From a bacterium (GTDB lineage Bacteria; Bacteroidota; Ignavibacteria; Kapaibacteriales; UBA2268): a stretch of 51,929 bases of DNA. The position numbers and the translations under genes are program-made. The notes beneath the pieces were generated by a model. The model was not told where the DNA came from. It saw only the letters and a program-made list of their open reading frames with translations, and did no database searches. The stretch covers positions 1 to 51,929 of the forward strand of contig JAUIIX010000014.1 in NCBI GenBank assembly GCA_030431515.1, written 5' to 3'. Below, one piece after another: positions 1 to 7,848 of this stretch. How positions within the stretch are numbered: position 1 is the first letter of the stretch; every line of letters starts with the position of its first letter.

Positions 1-2
1 AC

Positions 3-185
3 TTATGGTCTGACGCAGTAAATACAGCCAGTCGAATGGAATCCACTGGCGAATCAGGACAAATTCAAATCACAGAAAACTTTAAATCTGAACTTGAAAA
101 ATTTGATGGGAATTGGAATTTCACCCTACGTGGCGAATTTGAAATCAAAGGCAAAGGGCTTATGAAAACATATTATTTGGATTAA
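3..185 (+). CDS. Class III adenylate/guanylate cyclase, C-terminal fragment (cut by window edge)
   Basis: An open frame enters from the left edge and ends at the TAA at 183-185, giving the last 60 residues of a protein. It reads LWSDAVNTASRMESTGESGQ and then IQIT, and ends with RGEFEIKGKGLMKTYYLD. The (W)G/SDxVNxASRMES block and the final RGxxxxKGKG-x-M-x-TYxL block are hallmarks of the class III nucleotide cyclase catalytic domain, where the Asn/Arg of VNxASR take part in transition-state stabilisation. The substrate (ATP or GTP) cannot be told, because the specificity residues lie upstream of the window. A degraded relative of this same C-terminus lies at 40065-40199. The gene precedes an MBL hydrolase and a cyclic-nucleotide-binding protein. 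Confidence 0.85.
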   Translation, partial: LWSDAVNTASRMESTGESGQIQITENFKSELEKFDGNWNFTLRGEFEIKGKGLMKTYYLD

Positions 186-245
186 AAAAGAACTTGAAAG
201 TTGGCAAGAAAATTGATAATTAGTATTATATAAGGAGTTAATGTT

Positions 246-1094
246 ATGGAAATATTAGAAATACAAAAACCATTATCTTTAAAGAATGATGGTAAGCTTG
301 AAATAGTATTTATTGGAGTAGGTAATGCCTTCTCTGAAAACTTACACAATCTCAATCTTATTTTAATAAAAGGTGATAAACACATCTTAGTTGATTTTGG
401 TATAAGAGGTCCAGATGGCTTGAAAACAAATACTGGTTTAATGAATTATGAAATTGAAACAGTATTACCAACTCATAGTCATTCTGATCATATTGGTGCT
501 TTAGAATTACTCACTCTTACTAATAGATATATTGGTAGAACAGTATTTAATAAACCGAAATTGAAAATGATAATTACTGAAGAATATAAAAGTCAGTTAT
601 GGGATCACTCTTTAAAAGGTGGTTTAGCATGTAATGAAGTGAATGATTTCAGCGAATACCTTGGCTTTGATGATTATTATGATGTAATTACTCCAGAAAA
701 GATTCTAAAAAATAATAAATCAAGACATATTATTGAATATGGTGATTTAAAATTAGAATTTTTTAGAACAAATCATGTTCCAGATATCGCAAAAAGTTCA
801 CAAGAAGCTTTTTTATCTTATGGACTAATGATTGACGATAAAGTATTGTTCTCAGGGGATACTAAATTTGATAAAGGTCTTATAGATGAATACGGTAGAG
901 ATGCTGAGATTATCTATCATGATTGTTCTTTTTTACCGAATCCAGTTCATGCATCAATTGATGAATTAAGAACTTTAGATAAAAGTATAAGAGATAAGAT
1001 GCTATTAATGCACTACTCTGATGATTATGAAGGAAAAGACATATCTGGCTTTAAGGGACTTACAAAAGAAGGAGTAAGATATATATTTGATTAA
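246..1094 (+). CDS. MBL-fold metallo-hydrolase (RNase Z / phosphodiesterase-like)
   Basis: A 282-residue metallo-beta-lactamase-fold protein without a signal peptide, so cytoplasmic. The metal site is visible: THSHSDH (H77, H79, D81, H82), a histidine in TNHVPD (H177), the aspartate of SGDTKF (D205), and H235 and H256 in the IIYHDCSF...VHAS...LMHY tail. This layout is that of the RNase Z / cyclic phosphodiesterase branch rather than of beta-lactamases. AAGGAG lies 8 bases before the ATG. It follows a nucleotide cyclase and its stop overlaps that of a convergent cyclic-nucleotide-binding protein by 4 bases. A role in degrading a cyclic nucleotide is an inference from that context. The exact substrate is unknown. 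Confidence 0.85.
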   Translation: MEILEIQKPLSLKNDGKLEIVFIGVGNAFSENLHNLNLILIKGDKHILVDFGIRGPDGLKTNTGLMNYEIETVLPTHSHSDHIGALELLTLTNRYIGRTVFNKPKLKMIITEEYKSQLWDHSLKGGLACNEVNDFSEYLGFDDYYDVITPEKILKNNKSRHIIEYGDLKLEFFRTNHVPDIAKSSQEAFLSYGLMIDDKVLFSGDTKFDKGLIDEYGRDAEIIYHDCSFLPNPVHASIDELRTLDKSIRDKMLLMHYSDDYEGKDISGFKGLTKEGVRYIFD

Positions 1095-1777
1095 TTATTT
1101 AAATTTAATCTTTCTATTTTTGCAACTAAATCGTTTGAAAGAACGGCTTTAACTGCATTTTCTATATCTCTATCTTTTTCCATCATTTCAAGCATTTCTT
1201 CTTTGTCCCATCTAAGTAGGGTCATTTTAGTGTTGCTTGTTACAGTTGCTTTTGGAGATGAACTTGTTAAGAAACTCATTTCCCCTATAAATATACCTTC
1301 AGAGATAAATGTAATAAATTTTTCATTTAATGATATAGATGCAATCCCATCATAAATTAAATAGAAATACTCTAATGCACTGTTTTCTTTGACTATAACT
1401 TCTTTTTCTTCTACCGTTATCCATTTAGATTTATCCAATATTTTTTTAAAATATTGTTTATCAATATACGAAAAACTTTTATAATATATTTTTTCTTCTT
1501 TGGGATCAAGATATAAACTCTTCTTTTCACTCATCAGTTTGACAAAATAATATAAGTTGATGAATAATAAGGGTATTGCCCACACAATTAAAGTCCATAA
1601 TGGCTCACCTGCAATATGATAAAAACCATAATATATTTCAAATATTGCTGCGAAAACAAAAGATAATCTCAAATAAAGTTGGTTCTTAAATGATGAACCT
1701 GCTGTATAAAGGAAATTTGAAATATGCCCAATTACATCTGTAATCATTTTTATTATTTTGAATTTTAAAAAAAGCAA
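1091..1777 (-). CDS. Membrane-anchored cyclic nucleotide-binding protein, Popeye-like
   Basis: 228 residues. An N-terminal part with hydrophobic segments (about 33-55 and 60-80) is followed by a short linker and a cyclic-nucleotide-binding beta-roll (about 110-215). The beta-roll contains GIFIGEMSFL and a following ATVTSNTKMTLLRWDKEEM stretch, the positions where CRP-type domains carry the phosphate-binding cassette. The order TM helices, a short KKSLYLDPKEE linker, then one cNMP domain and no DNA-binding HTH resembles the Popeye (POPDC) family. The canonical cassette Arg is not obvious (SSSPKATV). The first ATG is used here; an internal ATG at 1747 (MITDVIGH) is equally possible and neither has a clear Shine-Dalgarno. 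Convergent with the MBL gene. Confidence 0.75.
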   Translation of the reverse strand: MLFLKFKIIKMITDVIGHISNFLYTAGSSFKNQLYLRLSFVFAAIFEIYYGFYHIAGEPLWTLIVWAIPLLFINLYYFVKLMSEKKSLYLDPKEEKIYYKSFSYIDKQYFKKILDKSKWITVEEKEVIVKENSALEYFYLIYDGIASISLNEKFITFISEGIFIGEMSFLTSSSPKATVTSNTKMTLLRWDKEEMLEMMEKDRDIENAVKAVLSNDLVAKIERLNLNN

Positions 1778-2005
1778 TTTAATAAAAATTCAGTAAATAT
1801 TATTATTTTATCCTTTAATTTAACAATTTATATTATTGTATAAAACAACTTTAATATAATATCAACTAACAATACTCTTAGACATTTGTTACAATTTTGT
1901 TTAATTATTTTTATAGTTTAAAAAAAAATATTAATTTGCATTATGAATTTAGATAATTTAAAATATTTATCTATGATTTTTATTTAATACTTAAGGTAGA
2001 TTGAA

Positions 2006-3475
2006 ATGAAAAAACATTTACTAATATTCTCTATATTCCTACTTGCTTTAGTTTCTTGTAATAAAACAGAAGAAGAAGTAGTTGAAGAGAAACTGATTTT
2101 AACTAATAAAGCACCAAATAGTGTTGCTTATTATTGGGGTAGAGTTGCATTAGATGCAACGGCAAATGATACTGAGAACTTTAATCCAAGACCAACTATT
2201 TCATCTAGAATGTTGGGTTTAGTGTTTACTTCAGTATTTGATGCTTGGACTCGATTTGATGATAAGGCTTCTCCACTAATTCTAAAAGATGTTGATAGAG
2301 TTCCTGAAGAAATGAGAACATTATCAAATAAAGAAATAGCAATTAGTTATGCTGCTTATCACACACTATGTGAATATTATTTCTTAGATACAATGATGTT
2401 CGCTGACAAAATGAGAGAACTTGGTCTTGATCCTTATGATATGAATATGGACAAAACTACTGCTGTTGGGATAGGAAATCTTGCTGCAAAAGCTGTAATT
2501 GATGCTAGAAAAAATGATGGCTCAAATCAATATGGCGATATAGAAGGAAGCAATGAACCTTATGGAGATTATACAAATTATGCTCCTGTTAATCCTATTG
2601 ATAAATTAGTAGATATTAATAGATGGCAACCAAAATACTTTGAAACACTTGAAGGTGAGAAATATGATCCAGGTTGTTTAAGTCCACAATGGATTCACGT
2701 TAAACCACTTTTACTTGATAGTGCTTCACAATTCAGATCGCCAGAGCCACCTAAATATGGTTCTGAAAAATTAGAAAAGCAAGTTGCAGAAGTTGTTGAA
2801 TTACAAGCTAATATTACTCCTGAACAAAAAGCATTAGTAGAGTTTATGCGTGATGGTCCAAGATCTGTTCAACAAGCTGGACACTGGATGTTGTTTGCAC
2901 AAGATGTATCAAGAAGAGATTCACACTCTATAGATGATGATGTAAAAATGTATTTCTTAGTTACAGCAACTGCTATGGATGGATTTATAGCATGTTGGGA
3001 TTCTAAAATGCACTATGATTATGCTCGACCTTATGCTTTGATACATAAATATTACGAAGGTAAAACTATAAGCGGTTGGAAAGGTGAAGGTAAAGGTTGG
3101 GGTGAATTGAAAGGTGAAGATTGGAGACCTTACTCACCTAAGTATTTCTTATGTCCTCCTTTCCCATCTTATGTATCAGGCCATAGTACAATAAGTGGTG
3201 GTTGTGGAGAAATTCTTAAATTATTTAAGAAAAGTGATGTGTTTGGTGAAGAAGTTAGACTTGTTCCAGGTGCATTAACAGAACCTGATAATCTAAGTGA
3301 TACAATTACTTTAAAATTCCCAACATTTACGGAAACTGCTGAGATGGCTGGATTCTCTCGAGTACTTGGAGGTTATCATATCCAAGAAGAAAACATAGAA
3401 GGATTAATTTTAGGTAGAAATGTTGCTAATTATATTTATCAGAAATATCTAAAACTTATCGGTGAAACTGAATAA
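2006..3475 (+). CDS. Vanadium-dependent haloperoxidase-like (PAP2 superfamily) lipoprotein
   Basis: 489 residues with a lipoprotein signal peptide whose lipobox LVSC puts the mature protein on the envelope. The vanadate/phosphate-binding motifs of the PAP2/VHPO superfamily are present in order: KMHYDYARP (K334, R341-P342), SGH within PSYVSGHSTISGG (H393), and SRVLGGYH (R452, H458). Length and motif spacing fit the bacterial vanadium haloperoxidase-related family rather than the short PAP2 phosphatases. Whether it oxidises halides or acts as a phosphatase cannot be read from the motifs. It stands alone, with AAGG about 10 bases before the ATG and a strong terminator at 3497-3523. Confidence 0.85.
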   Translation: MKKHLLIFSIFLLALVSCNKTEEEVVEEKLILTNKAPNSVAYYWGRVALDATANDTENFNPRPTISSRMLGLVFTSVFDAWTRFDDKASPLILKDVDRVPEEMRTLSNKEIAISYAAYHTLCEYYFLDTMMFADKMRELGLDPYDMNMDKTTAVGIGNLAAKAVIDARKNDGSNQYGDIEGSNEPYGDYTNYAPVNPIDKLVDINRWQPKYFETLEGEKYDPGCLSPQWIHVKPLLLDSASQFRSPEPPKYGSEKLEKQVAEVVELQANITPEQKALVEFMRDGPRSVQQAGHWMLFAQDVSRRDSHSIDDDVKMYFLVTATAMDGFIACWDSKMHYDYARPYALIHKYYEGKTISGWKGEGKGWGELKGEDWRPYSPKYFLCPPFPSYVSGHSTISGGCGEILKLFKKSDVFGEEVRLVPGALTEPDNLSDTITLKFPTFTETAEMAGFSRVLGGYHIQEENIEGLILGRNVANYIYQKYLKLIGETE

Positions 3476-3496
3476 TTGTATTGTAAATATAAATTT

Positions 3497-3523
3497 CAAA
3501 AAGGAGTTTCGGCTCCTTTTTTT
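3497..3523 (+). terminator. Rho-independent terminator of the haloperoxidase-like gene
   Basis: An AAAAAGGAG / CTCCTTTTTTT hairpin with a TTTCGG loop lies 21 bases after the stop and runs into seven T residues. Confidence 0.85.
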
Positions 3524-3546
3524 GTGCCTTGTCAGCATTCTTCTCT

Positions 3547-3620
3547 TCGTCATTCAGAGCGTAGCGAAGAATCCATTGCCTGCTTTCCCTGCCATTCTGA
3601 ACGAAGTGAAGTATCTCCTA
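3547..3620. repeat. Dispersed intergenic repeat, CATTCTGA-(N)-GCGAAG family, two copies
   Basis: Two back-to-back degenerate copies: GTCATTCAGAGCGTAGCGAA then GAATCC, and CCATTCTGAACGAAGTGAAG then TATCT. The same word (or its reverse complement, TTCGCTTCGCTCTGAATGAC) recurs at about 5425-5485, 5565-5590, 5828-5860, 18024-18131 and 26478-26506, always outside genes. Small open frames across these copies are repeat shadows and were not called as genes. Confidence 0.75.
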
Positions 3621-3655
3621 AGCATTTTCTACGTCTATCATAGCACTTTACTAGC

Positions 3656-3692
3656 CCAAAACCCTCTCGAATACTCCTTATGCCGTCTCGAA
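3656..3692 (+). repeat. Left copy of a 37-bp inverted repeat pair
   Basis: Starts CCAAAACCCTCTCGAA and ends GCCGTCTCGAA with a variable 9-10 bp middle. The reverse complement occurs at 6026-6062 with the 16-bp and 11-bp arms identical. Between the two copies lie the GIY-YIG nuclease and a membrane protein gene. Confidence 0.75.
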
Positions 3693-3760
3693 TGGTTTTT
3701 ACGGCTTTTGAGATATATTTAGAGTAAAACAAAATATTATTATTAATATTATTTTTTAAT

Positions 3761-4618
3761 TTAACAATTTACATATCTAACAGGATTACCTGTACTTTTT
3801 AAATATTCTGATGGAATTCGAGTATTGGCAAATAAGTCATTAACAACCATTTTATCATTTAAATACTTTCTATTTTGATTATGTCCACAATTTTGCCAAC
3901 TAGATGAATTTTTAAAACATCTTATTATTCTACCTTGAAAATGTGCAATTAAATAATCAGCTTTATTTGCTCTCTTGATATTTAAAACCCATTCACCTTT
4001 TGTTGAATTAAAAACATCTTGATCACTAATTAAAATTGCATTATTTCTAATAGCATTATTTTTAAGTTTAATATATTCTTTGTTAATATTAACCAAAATA
4101 CATTTTTTATTTTCAAAATTAGTTTCAGAAATACTTTTCAAGCTTATCAAATCTTCGATAGTTGTTAAACCATTAATTTTAGTGTTATGCCCTGACTGTT
4201 TATTAGTTAATTTTTCTAATCCATATGCATCGATAAGAGCTGCTTCAACTTCAAAAGCACATTCTTCACTTAAATTATATCTATGAATTAAAATAATAAC
4301 ATCTTTATTTTCATTATGAATTTCTCGTATAACATTAAGTTTTTCACTTTCTTCCTCATATTCAAATGAATTATTTTCATTATCATTATCTAAATTCTCA
4401 ATGTTTAATTTCTTTGATTTTGATTCACTTGAATCGAGATGATCAAATACTCGTGTTTTATTTCCTTTACCAACATAAAATGTTTTATAGTTTCCATCTA
4501 TCTCTTTTTCTCTTGGATCTAGTAATCTATAAACATAATAATTGTTATCATTTAAATCTTCTTCGTTTGTATTAAATATCTCATCAAATTGCTTTTTTAA
4601 TTCTTTATATCTTGACAT
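3761..4618 (-). CDS. LEM-3-like GIY-YIG nuclease-domain protein
   Basis: A cytoplasmic protein. Residues about 25-145 match the LEM-3-like GIY-YIG fold: YYVYRLLDP, FYVGKGNKTRVFDHL with the family Gly-Lys-Gly, RYNLSEECAFEVEAALIDAY with the catalytic-type Glu, and LTNKQSGH. The C-terminal half (WVLNIKRANKADYLIAHFQG ... NPVRYVNC) is a second, PUA-like domain that commonly accompanies this nuclease domain. The start was set at the second Met (MSRYKEL): the bases ATGGAGTTTATTATG show that the GGAG overlapping the first ATG is the ribosome site for the second. The family's role is unclear (DNA cleavage, possibly defence). It follows a membrane protein gene on the same strand. Very AT-rich, in a repeat-bounded patch, so probably acquired. 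Confidence 0.8.
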   Translation of the reverse strand: MSRYKELKKQFDEIFNTNEEDLNDNNYYVYRLLDPREKEIDGNYKTFYVGKGNKTRVFDHLDSSESKSKKLNIENLDNDNENNSFEYEEESEKLNVIREIHNENKDVIILIHRYNLSEECAFEVEAALIDAYGLEKLTNKQSGHNTKINGLTTIEDLISLKSISETNFENKKCILVNINKEYIKLKNNAIRNNAILISDQDVFNSTKGEWVLNIKRANKADYLIAHFQGRIIRCFKNSSSWQNCGHNQNRKYLNDKMVVNDLFANTRIPSEYLKSTGNPVRYVNC

Positions 4619-4686
4619 AATAAACTCCAATAATTATAAATTAATTTTCCACAAAAATACAAAAATAATTTTTAAAAAAAATTAAT

Positions 4687-5202
4687 TTAAACAAAAAAGA
4701 ATATTATTAAAATTAAAATTATCATTATATAACCAATATAGTTTAAATAATAATAAAAAAAATTCCATGTTGTAGATTTTTCATATTTTTTATTATCTTC
4801 ATCTAAAAAATCTAATGTATTATTATTATAAATTATATTAAATTCATTTGAAATATTCTCTAATATATTTTTAGGTGAATAAGTTAATTTATATGCTAAC
4901 ATTTTTCTAAAATTTGATAGAATTGAATTAAATATTATCTTAACATTTTCATTATCTAATTCATTATTTAAATTCTTTTTTATCCAATTTATATATAATT
5001 TTGGTTTAACAATATTTTGAACTATATAAAAATCTAACATATAAAATATTAAGAATATTACAAATCCAATTTCAATAGCATTTTCTTGATTAAAGTAATA
5101 TTTAACTATTAATAAAGTAATAATTAAGTATAATAAAAAATATATATGAAAAATAATTTTAATCATACTATTAAATTTTATATATTTATTTAGAATATTC
5201 AT
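4687..5202 (-). CDS. Predicted membrane protein of unknown function
   Basis: 171 residues with hydrophobic helices at about 13-33, 43-62 and 150-171. The soluble loop between the second and third helix (about 70-145) is rich in Asn, Lys and Ile. No family was recognised. An AAGGA ribosome site sits 10 bases before the ATG. It is 68 bases upstream of the GIY-YIG gene on the same strand, so the two are probably co-transcribed. The extreme A+T content exceeds that of the housekeeping genes nearby. Possible roles such as a membrane partner of the nuclease are speculation. Confidence 0.65.
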   Translation of the reverse strand: MNILNKYIKFNSMIKIIFHIYFLLYLIITLLIVKYYFNQENAIEIGFVIFLIFYMLDFYIVQNIVKPKLYINWIKKNLNNELDNENVKIIFNSILSNFRKMLAYKLTYSPKNILENISNEFNIIYNNNTLDFLDEDNKKYEKSTTWNFFYYYLNYIGYIMIILILIIFFFV

Positions 5203-5424
5203 AATATTGTTCCTTTTTAAATTAAATTAAAGATAATAAAAACTTTCTACTCTCACAACACAAAACTATAAAAATATTTTGAATAATTTAATTTTCTTTC
5301 CTACAAAAATAAAAACAATTCTTTATAATTGCAAATATAATATGCAGTTGTTGAAAATGTGTTAACAAATTGTCGTTTCCGACGGCGTTTTTTCTTGATT
5401 CGTGTAAGTATTTATGTTCGTGGG

Positions 5425-5590
5425 TGTTTCGACTACGCTCAATGACCGAAGAAATGGATTCTTCGCTTCGCTCTGAATGACAAACGGGATTTTCAGAATG
5501 ATGTTGGGGATTTTTTAAATTACATTCGGGAAATTCGTGAATTTCCCCTACATTTTATATGGATATATTACTTCGTTCTGAATGACTATC
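5425..5590. repeat. CATTCTGA/GCGAAG family repeats (degenerate cluster)
   Basis: TTTCGACTACGCTCAATGAC, GATTCTTCGCTTCGCTCTGA-ATGAC and ATTACTTCGTTCTGAATGAC lie within 165 bases, all in the same orientation. Confidence 0.65.
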
Positions 5591-5636
5591 GTTTTTAAAA
5601 ATAATGTTTGGATTATTCAAAAATGTTTTTTCGGTA

Positions 5637-5762
5637 GCGAAGGAACGCTTATGAAAGGCGAAATGGCTCATAAGAAAGGCGAAGGAACGCTTATGAAGGG
5701 CGAAATGGCTCATATGAAAGGCGAAGGAACGCATATGAAAGGCGAAGAAAGGTTTTGAAAAG
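5637..5762 (+). repeat. 21-bp tandem repeat, six units
   Basis: Six abutting 21-bp units, each starting GCGAA. They alternate between GCGAAGGAACGCTTATGAAA-G and GCGAAATGGCTCATAAGAAA-G (units at 5637, 5658, 5679, 5700, 5721, 5742), making a 42-bp higher-order repeat. The last unit has drifted. The period is a multiple of three, but the frames across it contain stops and no start with a ribosome site. Confidence 0.85.
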
Positions 5763-5905
5763 GTGTTAGGAGTTTTATAAAAGGTATTTGGGGTGAAAAT
5801 TAATACGAATAATGTTGATAATGTTTGTGAGATTCTTCACTTTGTTCAGAATGACACTCTCTTTTTTCTGAGTGATAGGAAAAGCAGACGGAAAAGAAAT
5901 ATGCT

Positions 5906-5995
5906 CCCTTGAGGGAGCTGTCGAAGACTGAGGGTGACTTCATTTCAAAGCCTGCAAACATCACCCATCGTCCTGCGGACACTTCCCTCAAGGGA
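5906..5995. repeat. Short inverted-repeat element (about 90 bp)
   Basis: The left end TCCCTTGAGGGA (5906-5917) is the exact reverse complement of the right end TCCCTCAAGGGA (5984-5995). Just inside them, GAGGGTGA (5931-5938) faces TCACCC. The arms could fold into a long imperfect stem. It resembles non-coding palindromic repeats spread through many bacterial genomes. Confidence 0.6.
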
Positions 5996-6025
5996 AGACA
6001 AACAATCGAAATGCCGAAAATACCT

Positions 6026-6062
6026 TTCGAGACGGCGGGAATATCATTCGAGAGGGTTTTGG
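6026..6062 (-). repeat. Right copy of the 37-bp inverted repeat pair
   Basis: Begins TTCGAGACGGC and ends TTCGAGAGGGTTTTGG. It is the reverse complement of 3656-3692 except for the middle 9-10 bases. Confidence 0.75.
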
Positions 6063-6153
6063 TACTTTTTTGTAAAATAATTGTTTTAATTGAATAAATA
6101 GAAATGAAATTATTTAATATCATATCAAATTTATTAAAGACGATTTTTTTTAT

Positions 6154-6161
6154 TAATTTTG
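6154..6161 (+). promoter_or_regulatory. Candidate -7 box of the ftcD-mdh promoter
   Basis: TAATTTTG matches the Bacteroidota TAnnTTTG -7 consensus 34 bases before the preferred ATG of ftcD. No good TTTG lies at the -33 position, so this is a weak call. Confidence 0.35.
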
Positions 6162-6195
6162 AAATTATTACAATACAAATTTATTGGATTCTTAT

Positions 6196-7815
6196 ATGCA
6201 AAAGATTATTGAGTGTGTTCCTAATTTTTCTGAAGGAAGAAATAAAGAAGTTATTGAAAAGATTGCTCAAGCGATTAGAGATACTGAAGGGTGTCGTTTG
6301 CTTGATGTAGATGCTGGTTATTCAACTAATAGAACGGTTTATACTTTTGTCGGCGATGAGAATTCAATTATCGAAGGTGCTATTAATGCTGCACGTGTCG
6401 CTAAAAATTTGATTGATATGAGAAAGCACGAGGGTGAACATCCTCGTATGGGTGCTATGGATGTTTGTCCTTTTATCCCTGTTAAGAATGTTACGATGGA
6501 AGAGTGTGTAGAAGTTTCTAAAAGCTTTGCAAAGCGTGCCGCTGATGAGCTTGGGATTGCTTTTTATTTGTATGAAGAGGCGAGCGATAGGGATTATAGA
6601 AGGCGTTTGCCTGATATTAGGGAAGGTGAGTATGAGGCAATGGCTGAGAAGGTTAAGATGGACGGTTGGGAGCCAGATTTTTGGAGTGGAAATTTTGATG
6701 CAAAGTGGGGAGTTACTGCTACTGGGGCAAGATTTTTCTTAATTGCTTATAATATTAATGTTTTGGCTCCTTATAATCAAGCTCATAGGATTGCTTTGAA
6801 TCTTAGAGAGCAGGGTAGAGGCGATGGTCAGCCAGGGAAGTTGAAAGAAGTGAAAGCTTTAGGTTGGCACGTGAATGAATATGGAATGGCTCAGATTAGT
6901 ATGAATTTAACTAATTTCAATGTTACTCCACTTCATATTGCTTTTGAAGAGGCAAAGGTTGAGGCGAAGGAATTGAATGTGGCTCTTGCTGGAAGTGAGG
7001 TTGTGGGGCTTGTTCCATTGGATTCAATGCTTAAGGCAGCGGAATATTATATTGAAAAAGAGAATTTGTTTATTATTGATGAAAGACAAAAGATTAATTT
7101 GGTGATTGATAGGTTGGGTTTGAATTCGGTTTCTCCTTTTATTCCTGAGAAAAGAATTATTGAGTATTTAATTGCCGAGGAAAGAGATGAGCCATTGGCT
7201 TCACTTACTTTGCGTGGCTTTATTGAAGAGGTAGCGGCAAGAACTCCAGCACCAGGTGGTGGTTCGGTAGCGGCTTCGATTGCTTCAATGGGTGCAGGAC
7301 TTGGTTCGATGGTAACGCTTTTGACTTATGGGGTTAGAAAATTTGAAGATGTACAAGAAGAAATGAAGAAAGCAATACCTCCTTTAGTTGAAACAGTGCA
7401 GAAGTTGATTCCAAAAGTAGATGAAGATACTAATTCATTTAATGATTATGTTGCTGCGATGCGTTTGCCAAAGGATAGTGATGAAGATAAGGCAATTCGA
7501 GAAAAGGCAATGCAAGATGGATTGAAGAAAGCAATTAATTCGCCTTTTTCAGTGATGAAAATAGCTTCCGAAGCTTGGGAAGCAATGGAAATTGCTGCTA
7601 AATTTGGGAATATAAATAGTAAATCAGATGTGGAAGTTGGTGTTCGAGCGTTGGAGTTAGGAATTTGGGGAGCATGGAGAAATGTTTTGATAAACATGAC
7701 TGATATAAGTGATTTGGAATGGAAAGAAAAGACAATTAAAGAAGCTACTGAGATAAAAGACTTTGCAGTTAAGAAGTGTAATTATATTTTAGAGATATTA
7801 GAAAATAGAAAATAA
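6196..7815 (+). CDS. ftcD: Bifunctional glutamate formimidoyltransferase / formimidoyl-THF cyclodeaminase
   Basis: Residues 1-320 are the formiminotransferase part. The start MQKIIECVPNFSEGRN is the family N-terminus, followed by MGAMDVCPFIPV and GWHVNEYGMAQISMNLTNF. Residues about 335-540 are the cyclodeaminase, opening at the loop RTPAPGGGSVAAS. It moves the formimino group from N-formimino-glutamate to tetrahydrofolate and then deaminates it to methenyl-THF, closing histidine degradation. The fused length matches the animal and Bacteroidota enzyme. A TTG at 6184 extends the frame by four residues, but the ATG at 6196 begins exactly at the conserved start. mdh follows after 33 bases, probably in the same transcript. 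No other hut genes are in view. Confidence 0.95.
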   Translation: MQKIIECVPNFSEGRNKEVIEKIAQAIRDTEGCRLLDVDAGYSTNRTVYTFVGDENSIIEGAINAARVAKNLIDMRKHEGEHPRMGAMDVCPFIPVKNVTMEECVEVSKSFAKRAADELGIAFYLYEEASDRDYRRRLPDIREGEYEAMAEKVKMDGWEPDFWSGNFDAKWGVTATGARFFLIAYNINVLAPYNQAHRIALNLREQGRGDGQPGKLKEVKALGWHVNEYGMAQISMNLTNFNVTPLHIAFEEAKVEAKELNVALAGSEVVGLVPLDSMLKAAEYYIEKENLFIIDERQKINLVIDRLGLNSVSPFIPEKRIIEYLIAEERDEPLASLTLRGFIEEVAARTPAPGGGSVAASIASMGAGLGSMVTLLTYGVRKFEDVQEEMKKAIPPLVETVQKLIPKVDEDTNSFNDYVAAMRLPKDSDEDKAIREKAMQDGLKKAINSPFSVMKIASEAWEAMEIAAKFGNINSKSDVEVGVRALELGIWGAWRNVLINMTDISDLEWKEKTIKEATEIKDFAVKKCNYILEILENRK

Positions 7816-7848
7816 TTTTTTTATAAAAATAAATAAACTGGAGAAATA

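Larger units (their letters stand above)
5203..6153. other. Repeat-rich intergenic region
   Basis: Nearly 1 kb with no credible gene. It holds copies of the CATTCTGA/GCGAAG family, a 21-bp tandem repeat array, a 90-bp inverted-repeat element and the right copy of the 37-bp repeat pair. Its local G+C is higher than that of the flanking genes. Open frames at 5800-6123 and 5909-6097 follow the repeats and have no ribosome sites. Confidence 0.7.

Noticed and set aside
3462-3732. Open frames on both strands (86 and 60 residues) after the haloperoxidase-like gene
   Set aside because: They run across a terminator and dispersed repeats, and have no ribosome sites or protein-like composition.
4080-4575. 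Plus-strand open frames within the GIY-YIG gene
   Set aside because: Antisense shadows of a gene with clear domain motifs.
5637-5762. CRISPR array
   Set aside because: The units abut with no unique spacers between them, and no cas genes are nearby; it is a plain tandem repeat.
5800-6123. Minus-strand 107-residue open frame
   Set aside because: It lies wholly over the inverted-repeat element and CATTCTGA repeats.
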